17,399 nucleotides of DNA from contig RFPR01000035.1 of assembly GCA_009928265.1 (NCBI GenBank), positions 1 to 17,399 on the forward strand, in the 5' to 3' direction. The stretch is from Pseudomonadota bacterium. Lineage in GTDB: Bacteria > Verrucomicrobiota > Verrucomicrobiia > Chthoniobacterales > UBA6821. Position numbers and translations under genes: made by a program. Shown piece by piece: positions 7,099-15,659 of the stretch. The first letter of the stretch is position 1. The number at the start of each line of letters is the position of its first letter. The notes beneath the pieces are model-generated. The model had not been told where the DNA came from, made no database searches, and saw nothing but the letters and a program-made list of their open reading frames with translations.

Positions 7099-8670
7099 TT
7101 AGAACGCGCCGCCCAACTGGAGATAGGATATCCCCCTATTGTAGGCTCGGGAGGGAACCTGGTCACAAATCGACCCCAAATACTGATAGCCAATCGAAAG
7201 CTGAAGGATGCGGTTTAGCGCATAATTCAGCGCAATATTTCCCTGAAGGCTGGTCTGGTAGAAGTCGATGAGGGAGCCGTTGGGATATTGGGCTGTCGGC
7301 GTCCCGCTGGGAGAGTCTTTGAAGCTCTGGAGAAGGTAGAAGAAGCCGGCGTTGGCATTGAGCTTGGCGGTGAAGCCTTGGGTATAATTAACCCCAGTCC
7401 TGAAGGCGGGACTGAAGCTCACATTCTGTTGTCCGGAAGGCTGGGTTCCCAGATGGGCAACCCAGGCAACAGTTGAGGCCTTTCCAAAGGACCAATTGAA
7501 GTTGTTGTCTAGATAGGGGCCGATGTATGGTGTGGAGGTGTAAATGTTCTGTTGTGTTCGAAACTCAGCGCCCGCGCGAAAATTCCAGAACCATCTCGGG
7601 TTGAAGATGTGATCGAAGCCGCCGGAAAGAACATTACCCCAGCTTCTATTGCCCTGCTGCTCATAGAGATAGATATCGGTATTATAGTCCACAACCGCCG
7701 TGGTAGTCGGCTTGACCAACCAGCGGAATGATTCAGCAAAGCCCGGTTGAGTGAATCCCTGCTGATTATTGAGACTTTGTTCCAGGTAGTAGTTCCCCGT
7801 GTAATTGAACCTAGTGACTGTGGTGAAAAGATCCGACCACTGATAAGCGCCGGACATACTGTTGGCGCTATAGAAGTAAGCGCCGTTCTGGTTCTGCGAC
7901 GATCCGATGAGGCTGGGATTGGGTTGCTGCTGGTAGGAACTCGCGGTGTTGAAGGTAAGAACGAGTCTCGGGGAGTAGCGGTACTCCACGGACAAACCAA
8001 GACCCACGGTGCCTTGATTTCGATTCGCCGTGGCGGGCACCTGGGGATAATAGCTGAGCCCTCCTGTTAGACTGGCATCAAAATTCAACCTTGGTGTTCC
8101 GAAGCGGTAGTTGACACCGCCGTTGATGTTCATGAAGTAACTCGCCGCCGGATTGCTAGCTGCGCTGTTGACGTTGTTGTCATAGCCACCGCGCACGGCA
8201 GCCTGGAAACGCAACTTCTTGGCCCAGTCAAACATGCTTCCGAGAGGGCCCGGGCCATTATTCGAAGCGTCTGCCTCCGGCTCACCGGGGTTGGCATCAT
8301 TGAGCTTAATGCTTGGCATTCCAACTGATGCCGGGGCGAATTGGGGATTTCCTGCAGGCTGGCCGCTCTGAAGATTGAGATTCTCCGCTGAAGGAGGGTT
8401 GAATTCAGGCTTTGGAGGAAGGGTCGGTTGCGGCGGCGGCTGTTGTTGTGGTTCCGGGGCGGACTCCTGTAACGGGGGTGGAAGCGGAGGGGTTGGGAGC
8501 GTCACCGAGGGCGGCTCCACCTGCATGGACGATGGTGAGGGCTGCACTTGTGCCGGCACCTCGGCAGGAGACGGCGAATCTTGCTGAGCCTCCTCCGCCA
8601 ATCCACTCTGGGCGATAGAAATCAGGCCTGCAATCAGCAGGATTTTTAATCTGGGGAAAAGGGAGGGCAT
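7099..8670 (-). CDS. Outer-membrane beta-barrel porin of the polysaccharide export locus (BBP2-like)
   Basis: A 523-residue protein. A signal peptide covers residues 1-25 (cleavage near GLA/EEA). Residues 31-92 are rich in proline and glutamine (PTPPLPPPLQ, PEPQQQPPPQPTLPP). A short linker leads to about 370 residues of alternating polar and aromatic beta strands from residue 153 (LRFQAAVRGGYDNNVNS) to the terminal phenylalanine F523. Repeated aromatic girdle residues, N/Q-rich loops and a C-terminal aromatic residue indicate an outer-membrane barrel of roughly 16-18 strands. The GYDNNVN opening resembles putative beta-barrel porin 2 proteins found in exopolysaccharide loci. Its position between the polymerase/ligase gene and the kinase/OPX genes suggests it is the pore through which the polymer leaves. 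ATG 8670 is the only start giving a signal peptide; no Shine-Dalgarno is seen. Exact family is less certain than the barrel call. Confidence 0.82.
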   Translation of the reverse strand: MPSLFPRLKILLIAGLISIAQSGLAEEAQQDSPSPAEVPAQVQPSPSSMQVEPPSVTLPTPPLPPPLQESAPEPQQQPPPQPTLPPKPEFNPPSAENLNLQSGQPAGNPQFAPASVGMPSIKLNDANPGEPEADASNNGPGPLGSMFDWAKKLRFQAAVRGGYDNNVNSAASNPAASYFMNINGGVNYRFGTPRLNFDASLTGGLSYYPQVPATANRNQGTVGLGLSVEYRYSPRLVLTFNTASSYQQQPNPSLIGSSQNQNGAYFYSANSMSGAYQWSDLFTTVTRFNYTGNYYLEQSLNNQQGFTQPGFAESFRWLVKPTTTAVVDYNTDIYLYEQQGNRSWGNVLSGGFDHIFNPRWFWNFRAGAEFRTQQNIYTSTPYIGPYLDNNFNWSFGKASTVAWVAHLGTQPSGQQNVSFSPAFRTGVNYTQGFTAKLNANAGFFYLLQSFKDSPSGTPTAQYPNGSLIDFYQTSLQGNIALNYALNRILQLSIGYQYLGSICDQVPSRAYNRGISYLQLGGAF

Positions 8671-8723
8671 CCGCGCGTCTGCGAAATGGATCTAGATTTT
8701 TGAAAATGGCAAATGGGGTTATC

Positions 8724-8752
8724 TTAAAACACTATAGAAGTTCTGATGGCAA
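8724..8752 (-). promoter_or_regulatory. Candidate sigma-70-like promoter for porin-kinase-OPX genes
   Basis: On the minus strand, TTGCCA (complement of 8747-8752) lies 17 nt upstream of TTTTAA (complement of 8724-8729), about 50 nt before the porin ATG. The -35 matches the consensus at 5 of 6 positions, but the -10 is poor (3 of 6). It lies in an A/T-rich gap of 124 bp, the longest in the polysaccharide block, where an internal promoter is plausible. Confidence 0.3.
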
Positions 8753-8757
8753 GCCAT
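8746..8757. repeat. Short palindrome, possible operator
   Basis: ATGGC-AA-GCCAT is a perfect inverted repeat with a 2-bp centre. It overlaps the candidate -35 element of the porin promoter. The centre is too short for a stable hairpin, so a dimeric regulator's binding site is the more natural reading. ATGGCAA also recurs at 8706-8712. The short arms make chance occurrence possible. Confidence 0.3.
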
Positions 8758-8794
8758 GGTTTTGGGCAATTCTGCCACAATCCGATACTAGGTT

Positions 8795-10798
8795 TTATGG
8801 AAGCACACCTCCGGCTGTTTTTTCCTGCAACCGACGCAACAGAGTTTCCATTCCCTGGGCATCCTTGAAACGTGAAGCGACACGAGCGTAATGCAGGGCG
8901 ATGCTCGGTTCATCTTGAAACTCCATCACGGCGGCATAATCCCCATAAACCTGTGAGTAGAGCGGCATTAGGACCATGGCCTGCAAAAACGCCCCCCGGG
9001 CCCCCACCTCGTCCCCAAGATGACCGAGTAGAAATACGTGGTTCATCCAGAGATACCAATCACCACCACTCAACGGCAGGGCACGATCCAATTGCTGCCT
9101 GAGAATAATCCTGTCGGCAGGTTCGTTGTAATCGATTTCAGGCCTAGACAACATCGTGCGGTAGAGGGAGACGCGCAAATCGGCATAGCGAGTGCTGTCC
9201 GGGACCTCGGAAAGAAGACGACTGGCCTCCACCGAGGCTTGGGCCAAGGAATGTTCTCCGGGCAATCGAGCAGCATCCGTGATTGATTGCTCCAAGCGGA
9301 AGAACCGGAATTCCCGACTCCAATCCTTGATCACAATACATGCTAAAAAGCCTGAAAGCACCGCAACGAAAGCGCATTGAAAGACACGCATTCCATGGGA
9401 GATAGGCCGGTGACCACCATGCAGCCCATCACCACCCAGGATCCCGAGACAAAAAGCTGCAAGAATGGCATTCGATGCGAGGTGCATGTTGAAATCGAAT
9501 GCCGAGTGCACCATTTGTGCAGCAACAGCGGCCAGCGCACCCAGTAGGATGGCTTTGGAATCGCCAGGTGATCCGCTTCTCACGCTCTCTCCGGAATGAC
9601 GGAACAGAGCTGCCACTCCAGCCCTCAGATGACCGGCTAGAAAAATGATCAAGAGAAGAAATCCAATCAGACCATACTCGGACAAGAGTTGTGCATAATC
9701 GTTATGGGCCAGCAGGGACTCTACGGGCATGATAAGACGGGCGCACCATTGGAAGCTCCCCGACCCCATTCCGAAAAACGGTGCGTTCCCAAGGTCATGG
9801 ATGGAAGCCCTCCAGAGATCCTCGCGATAATCATCCATCCAAAGTCCCTGCATCCTAAGCCCCATGGCTGGATTGCTGGAAAGCAAGACGAAGGCCCCGG
9901 CGGCCGCCGACGCCACCAAAAGAATGATAAGGATCCCTGAAAGCAGCTTCCCACGATCGCCTGAAAGGAGCAGTAGAAGCACTGAAACCAAGGCCAAAAC
10001 GACCAGTCCCGCGATCAACGCCACCACGCCACCACGACTCATGCTGATGCAGACGCCGAACCCCAAGAAAAAGAAAAGATATAGCAGCATACCGCGAGTG
10101 ACCCACCGGAGCCGTCCCCAACAGGTCAAGGCGATGGCGAAAAGCGCCGCATCCCCCAATAACCAGGCCAGATGGTTCTTATTGGCATAGGTTCCCACTG
10201 TTTCCGCGTAGTAGGTTTTCAAGAGAGGGAGCCACTCCAGAAGTGGAGCCCAGGACTGATCACAGTAAAACTGGTAAATTTCGATGCCAGTCTGAACAAA
10301 GGCTGAAGCCAGAAGAATCCCAAGAAAAAGTAATCGTGGCCCCTTTTCCGTCACCGCGGCGAGAGTGAGTAGATAAACGAGAAAACAAGCTGCCAACCGC
10401 AGGAGCTCAAAATCACGGAGACCCGGATCACCACCAAAACAAGTCCTGACCAGCAGATAGGAACCGAAAGCTAGGGCGGCCCCAAGGCAGATCCGGTCAG
10501 GGGTGCGCCTATTATTACCGAGGAGAATCCCGGGAATCGATACGATCCCAGCCGACAAAATCGGTACGTAGCAAACCATCAGCGGGAACATTGGCCGACC
10601 TCCACCCCCAATCGACTGAATCGCAACGATCCCAAGAGAGATAAGGAACGAAACGATCCAGGGAAGAATGTTCACGATGCCACTCATGCCGGCGACTGTA
10701 TCGTCGAAGTGTGTCCTAAACTTTGAGGAAAGCCACGGGAAACCCTCTTTCCCTTGATGGGAAAGGACCGAGAGGTTATTGCTAATCACCTTTTTCAT
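8795..10798 (-). CDS. O-antigen ligase / Wzy-like polymerase with C-terminal repeat-like domain
   Basis: A 667-residue polytopic membrane protein from ATG 10798. About ten to twelve hydrophobic segments span residues 45-490. Family marks: YANKNHLAW at 204-212, CISMSRGG near 250-257, and the long-loop signature AHNDYAQLLSEYGLIG at 364-379. These are typical of the O-antigen ligase/Wzy_C (PF04932) superfamily, which joins or polymerises undecaprenyl-linked glycans at the periplasmic face. Residues about 508-667 are soluble and helical (ASVEASRLLSEVP, AFLQAMVLMPLYSQVYGDYAAVMEF, ALHYARVASRFKD), resembling TPR repeats. Ligase and polymerase cannot be told apart by sequence; the export context favours polymerase. 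Start is uncertain: ATG 10798 overlaps the divergent ATG 10797, whereas ATG 10687 would keep all membrane segments and leave 109 bp of non-coding DNA. Confidence 0.85.
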   Translation of the reverse strand: MKKVISNNLSVLSHQGKEGFPWLSSKFRTHFDDTVAGMSGIVNILPWIVSFLISLGIVAIQSIGGGGRPMFPLMVCYVPILSAGIVSIPGILLGNNRRTPDRICLGAALAFGSYLLVRTCFGGDPGLRDFELLRLAACFLVYLLTLAAVTEKGPRLLFLGILLASAFVQTGIEIYQFYCDQSWAPLLEWLPLLKTYYAETVGTYANKNHLAWLLGDAALFAIALTCWGRLRWVTRGMLLYLFFFLGFGVCISMSRGGVVALIAGLVVLALVSVLLLLLSGDRGKLLSGILIILLVASAAAGAFVLLSSNPAMGLRMQGLWMDDYREDLWRASIHDLGNAPFFGMGSGSFQWCARLIMPVESLLAHNDYAQLLSEYGLIGFLLLIIFLAGHLRAGVAALFRHSGESVRSGSPGDSKAILLGALAAVAAQMVHSAFDFNMHLASNAILAAFCLGILGGDGLHGGHRPISHGMRVFQCAFVAVLSGFLACIVIKDWSREFRFFRLEQSITDAARLPGEHSLAQASVEASRLLSEVPDSTRYADLRVSLYRTMLSRPEIDYNEPADRIILRQQLDRALPLSGGDWYLWMNHVFLLGHLGDEVGARGAFLQAMVLMPLYSQVYGDYAAVMEFQDEPSIALHYARVASRFKDAQGMETLLRRLQEKTAGGVLP
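10747..10765. repeat. Perfect 7-bp inverted repeat near divergent starts
   Basis: CTTTCCC (10747-10753), loop TTGAT and GGGAAAG (10759-10765) form a perfect stem, 31 bp upstream of the MoeB-like ATG. The element is inside the ligase N-terminus if that gene starts at 10798, but non-coding if it starts at 10687. No T-run follows on either strand, so a terminator is unlikely. An operator, or a 5'-UTR hairpin of the moeB-like mRNA, are the options. Confidence 0.4.
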
Positions 10799-11996
10799 GA
10801 GCAAAAGTATCCTGGATCCGGCCCGCACTGAGGGCATCGAACTGAGCAACGACGAGATCGCGCGCTATTCACGCCATCTCATCATGCCCGAGGTCACCCT
10901 CGAGGGTCAGAAGAAGCTCAAGGCCGCCTCCATCCTCTGCATCGGCACGGGTGGTCTGGGATCTCCGATCGCCCTCTACCTCGCAGCCGCCGGCATCGGT
11001 CGCATCGGCCTGGTCGACTTCGATACGGTCGATTTCTCGAATCTCCAGCGCCAGATCCTTCACGGCACAACCGACGTGGGCCGCAAGAAGATCAATAGCG
11101 CCAAGGATACGATCAAGTCGATCAACCCCAACGTGCAGGTCGACCTGCACGACTGCTTCTTCACCTCGGAGAACGCCGCCCAGATCGTGGCCCCCTACGA
11201 CATCGTGATCGACGGGACGGATAATTTCCCGACCCGCTACCTCTCCAACGACATTTGCGTCTTCCAGAAGAAGCCGAATGTCTACGGATCCATCTTCCGC
11301 TTTGACGGTCAGTGCACGGTCTTTGCCCCTCATCTCGGCGGCCCCTGCTACCGCTGTCTCTATCCCGAACCCCCGCCACCGGGCATGGTCCCGAGCTGCG
11401 CGGAGGGAGGCGTCCTCGGGGTGCTCCCCGGTATCATCGGAGTGATGCAGGCGATCGAGGCGATCAAACTGATTGTCGGCATCGGCGATCCACTCATCGG
11501 CCGACTCATGACCTTTGACGCGCTGAAGATGAGTTTCCGCGAGTTCAAGCCGCGCCGTGATCCCAAGTGCCCCGTTTGCGGCGACAATCCGACCATTACC
11601 GAGCTCATCGACTACGACACCTTCTGCGGCATCCCGCAGGCAGCCGCCGCCGAGAAAGAGCTGGAAGCCGAGGCCCCGATCGTGGAAATCACCGTCGAGG
11701 AGCTGCAGGCCAAGCTCTCCTCCGACGAGAAGGTCACCCTGATTGATGTACGCGAGCAGTTCGAGTGGGACATCGCCCGTATCACTGGCGCCAAGCTCAT
11801 CCCTCTCGGTGATCTGCACAGCCGCATGAGCGAGCTCGACAGTGCTGATACGATCTACCTCCAGTGCAAATCGGGCGTTCGCTCGGCCACCGCCGCGCGC
11901 GAACTGCAGAGGGCCGGATTCTCCAAGCTCTTCAACGTGCAAGGCGGTATCCTCGCCTGGGCTGACCGGATCGACCCCTCGGTTCCCAAATACTGA
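10797..11996 (+). CDS. MoeB/ThiF-family E1-like adenylyltransferase fused to rhodanese (MoeZ/MoeBR type)
   Basis: A 399-residue protein from ATG 10797; an in-frame TTG at 10779 lies 11 nt after AAGGA and is an alternative start. The family adenylates the C-terminal glycine of ubiquitin-like sulfur carriers (MoaD, ThiS, CysO) and, through rhodanese, supplies sulfur for thiocarboxylate formation. Residues 16-290 form the E1 domain: LSNDEIARYSRHLIMPE, ATP-binding GTGGLGS 50-56, VDFDTVDFSNLQRQ 73-86, DGTDNFPTRY 139-148 and PSCAEGGVLG 199-208. Zinc cysteines are C184/C187 and C258/C261. Residues about 297-395 form a rhodanese domain with LIDVRE and the active loop CKSGVR, catalytic C357. A partner carrier gene is absent from the window, so molybdopterin, thiamine or cysteine use cannot be chosen. 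It is translationally coupled to the next gene (TGATG). Confidence 0.93.
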   Translation: MSKSILDPARTEGIELSNDEIARYSRHLIMPEVTLEGQKKLKAASILCIGTGGLGSPIALYLAAAGIGRIGLVDFDTVDFSNLQRQILHGTTDVGRKKINSAKDTIKSINPNVQVDLHDCFFTSENAAQIVAPYDIVIDGTDNFPTRYLSNDICVFQKKPNVYGSIFRFDGQCTVFAPHLGGPCYRCLYPEPPPPGMVPSCAEGGVLGVLPGIIGVMQAIEAIKLIVGIGDPLIGRLMTFDALKMSFREFKPRRDPKCPVCGDNPTITELIDYDTFCGIPQAAAAEKELEAEAPIVEITVEELQAKLSSDEKVTLIDVREQFEWDIARITGAKLIPLGDLHSRMSELDSADTIYLQCKSGVRSATAARELQRAGFSKLFNVQGGILAWADRIDPSVPKY

Positions 11997-12232
11997 TGTC
12001 CGGGGTTCTGGAGCAACTTGCCGATCTGCTGCGCTGCCCCGTCACGGGTCAGCAGCTCAGACTCGCCGATCCCGGTGAGGTCGCCGCGATCGCGGCAAAG
12101 GCCCCGGCCGACAGCGAGGGATTCCTCGTCCGCGAGGATGCTCAGGCTGCCTATCCGGTGCGCGGCGGCATACCCGACCTTCTGCCCGAGTCCCTGATTC
12201 CCTTGGGTTCCACCATATCCCCAATCTCCTAG
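11996..12232 (+). CDS. Small Trm112/UPF0434-like protein with degenerate zinc site
   Basis: A 78-residue protein. LEQLADLLRCPVTGQQLRLA at residues 5-24 and AYPVRGGIPDLLPE at 52-65 match the two ends of the Trm112p-like (YcaR, UPF0434) fold. Family members usually read CPxC and then a further cysteine before the AYPIRDGIPVLL segment. Here only C14 remains: the second cysteine is T17 and the downstream one is replaced in FLVRED. In eukaryotes and archaea Trm112 is a small activator of methyltransferases; the bacterial role is poorly defined. Its ATG overlaps the stop of the MoeB-like gene by one base, and thrS starts 19 bp after it, so all three are probably one transcript. The lack of a C-terminal GG argues against its being the sulfur carrier. 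Confidence 0.75.
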   Translation: MSGVLEQLADLLRCPVTGQQLRLADPGEVAAIAAKAPADSEGFLVREDAQAAYPVRGGIPDLLPESLIPLGSTISPIS

Positions 12233-12251
12233 CACCCATCACCCGATTTTC

Positions 12252-14174
<1,923 letters not shown>

Positions 14175-14236
14175 GCGCGCATGATTTCCTCTTGTCCGGC
14201 CACCTTGGCATCCCTCCTTACGCAGTCGTCAACCCG

Positions 14237-14270
14237 CCGGCACCATCGTGCCGTCACAACCCCGTGCCGG
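14237..14270 (+). promoter_or_regulatory. infC leader with two mutually exclusive hairpins
   Basis: CGGCAC (14238-14243) can pair with GTGCCG (14248-14253) around a 4-nt loop. Alternatively CCGGCAC (14237-14243) can pair with GTGCCGG (14264-14270) around a 20-nt loop. The second structure ends 27 nt before the proposed ATT start of infC. Two competing pairings using the same left arm are typical of leaders controlled by structure switching. No known riboswitch was recognised and no ligand is implied. Confidence 0.4.
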
Positions 14271-14297
14271 AGCAACCCGAAGGCGCATTGAAGTCCC

Positions 14298-14954
14298 ATT
14301 AATCCCGCACTCATCCGCATCAACGATCGCATCAGGGCCCGTGAGGTCCGCGTGATCATCGGCTCCACCGGTCAGCAACTTGGCATCCTCAAGACAGAGG
14401 AAGCCGTCCGCCGCGCAAAATCCTACGGCCTGGACCTCATCGAGATCGCGCCAACCGCGAATCCTCCGGTCTGCCGCATCGCCGACTTTGGAAAGTTTAA
14501 GTACGAGCTGACCAAGAAGGAGAAGGAGAACCGTCACAGCGCGAGCAAGGTCAAGGAAATCAAGTTCCGGGTGAAAATCGGAGCTCACGACTACGAGACG
14601 AAACTCCGTCACGCCGAGGAGTTCGTCGAGAAGGGGAACAAGCTCAAGATCGTCCTGCAATTCCGCGGACGAGAGAACGCCCACAAGGACCTTGGCATGG
14701 CGATGATGCAGAAGATCATCAAGGACCTCGAGACGATGGCCCACGTCGACATGCCGCCCAAGTTGGTCGGCCGCGCTGTCGGCATGACCCTCAGCCCCCT
14801 TCCCACTGCCAAACGCAAGCGCCGCTTTGCGAAGATCGACGAGGAGTACATCGAGGACGAGGATGATCACGATGAGGACGAGGACGAGTCGGGGGAATCC
14901 AATGCGCCTGAGACCGCACCACTGACCGCTCACGAGGACGAAGCCGCCAAGTAA
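14298..14954 (+). CDS. infC: Translation initiation factor IF-3, ATT start, acidic C-terminal tail
   Basis: IF-3 binds the 30S subunit, checks initiator tRNA and start codon, and prevents early 50S joining. Beginning at the first ATG or GTG (GTG 14352) would remove the conserved N-terminal strand. The same frame is open upstream to a TGA at 14289-14291 and encodes RINDRIRAREVRV, a typical IF-3 start. The only suitable codon far enough upstream is ATT 14298, giving 218 residues beginning M-N-P-A-L-I-R-I-N-D. A rare AUU start is the known basis of infC autoregulation in E. coli. The N domain spans about 7-75, the basic linker (KYELTKKEKENRH) follows, and the C domain runs to about 180. Residues 182-218 are an acidic tail absent from typical IF-3. 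It follows thrS by 123 bp and directly abuts the HAD gene. Confidence 0.92.
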   Translation: MNPALIRINDRIRAREVRVIIGSTGQQLGILKTEEAVRRAKSYGLDLIEIAPTANPPVCRIADFGKFKYELTKKEKENRHSASKVKEIKFRVKIGAHDYETKLRHAEEFVEKGNKLKIVLQFRGRENAHKDLGMAMMQKIIKDLETMAHVDMPPKLVGRAVGMTLSPLPTAKRKRRFAKIDEEYIEDEDDHDEDEDESGESNAPETAPLTAHEDEAAK

Positions 14955-15659
14955 ATGGCGGTCATGTCAAAAAAACGCCTCTACCTCTTCGACATCGACG
15001 GCACCCTGATCACTTCGGGTGGCGCCGGGGAAACCTCGTACCGCGAGGCGGTGGGTAAGTTTTGTGGCAGCCTAGCCCCTCTTGAGGGACTGAATTTTGC
15101 CGGCAATACCGACACAGGTCTTGCCCGCAGCGTTCTCATGGCGGCCGGAAAGGAAGCGACGCAGGAGGCCATCATGGCCCTTCACGACACCTACCTCGGC
15201 ATCCTTGCCGACCGGATCCACCGCCACCAGGGAAGCCTCCTGCCAGGCATTATTCTCCTTCTAGACCAACTCAAGGAACGCCCCGACTGCGTCTTGGCTC
15301 TACTAACCGGAAATCTGGCCGCCGGAGCGGAGGTGAAACTTACCCACTACGGCGTCTGGCACTACTTTGATTTTGGCGCCTATGCCGACGACCACCACGA
15401 GCGCAACCAACTCGGCCCTGTCGCCGCAGCCCGTGCCTTTGAAGAACACGGTGAGGAATTTCCGCCTGACCGAATTTATGTGATCGGCGACACCCCCCGC
15501 GACATCGAGTGCGGGAAGGCATTCGGCGCGGTGACTGTGGCGGTGGCCACGGGAAAATATTCGAAAGGGGAACTCGCCTCCCACCGCCCGGACTTCCTGT
15601 TCGACGACTTCTCCGATCCGGACGCCGTCATGACGGCGATTGCCCCGAAGGAGCAATAA
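14955..15659 (+). CDS. HAD-superfamily hydrolase, phosphoglycolate-phosphatase-like
   Basis: A 234-residue cytoplasmic phosphatase-fold protein. Motif I is FDIDGT with nucleophile D13 and acid D15. A helical cap covers about 20-95, including a GNTDTGLAR segment common in this subgroup. Motif II is LLTGN (T118), and motif IV is VIGDTPRDIECG (176-187) with D179 and D183. This resembles Gph-like phosphatases, but the substrate cannot be read from sequence. Its ATG is immediately after the infC stop (TAA then ATG with no gap). An alternative ATG at 14964 would lose only three residues and place the start after AAATGGCGG. The tight junction implies cotranslation with infC. Hairpins follow in the convergent gap. 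Confidence 0.88.
   Translation: MAVMSKKRLYLFDIDGTLITSGGAGETSYREAVGKFCGSLAPLEGLNFAGNTDTGLARSVLMAAGKEATQEAIMALHDTYLGILADRIHRHQGSLLPGIILLLDQLKERPDCVLALLTGNLAAGAEVKLTHYGVWHYFDFGAYADDHHERNQLGPVAAARAFEEHGEEFPPDRIYVIGDTPRDIECGKAFGAVTVAVATGKYSKGELASHRPDFLFDDFSDPDAVMTAIAPKEQ

Noticed and set aside
8375..8587. Glycine- and cysteine-rich plus-strand frame
   Set aside because: It is the complement of the porin's proline-rich codons; the glycine richness follows from that.
10869..11942. Open frame of 357 codons on the minus strand opposite the MoeB-like gene
   Set aside because: Composition is what antisense to a GC-rich gene gives (runs of D, G, E, V), and no motif is recognisable.
11996..12232. Small coupled protein as the sulfur carrier (MoaD/ThiS) of the E1-rhodanese enzyme
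   Set aside because: It ends in SPIS, not GG, and its motifs match Trm112-like proteins.
14352..14954. infC starting at GTG 14352
   Set aside because: It would delete the conserved first strand of the IF-3 N domain, which is encoded in frame immediately upstream.
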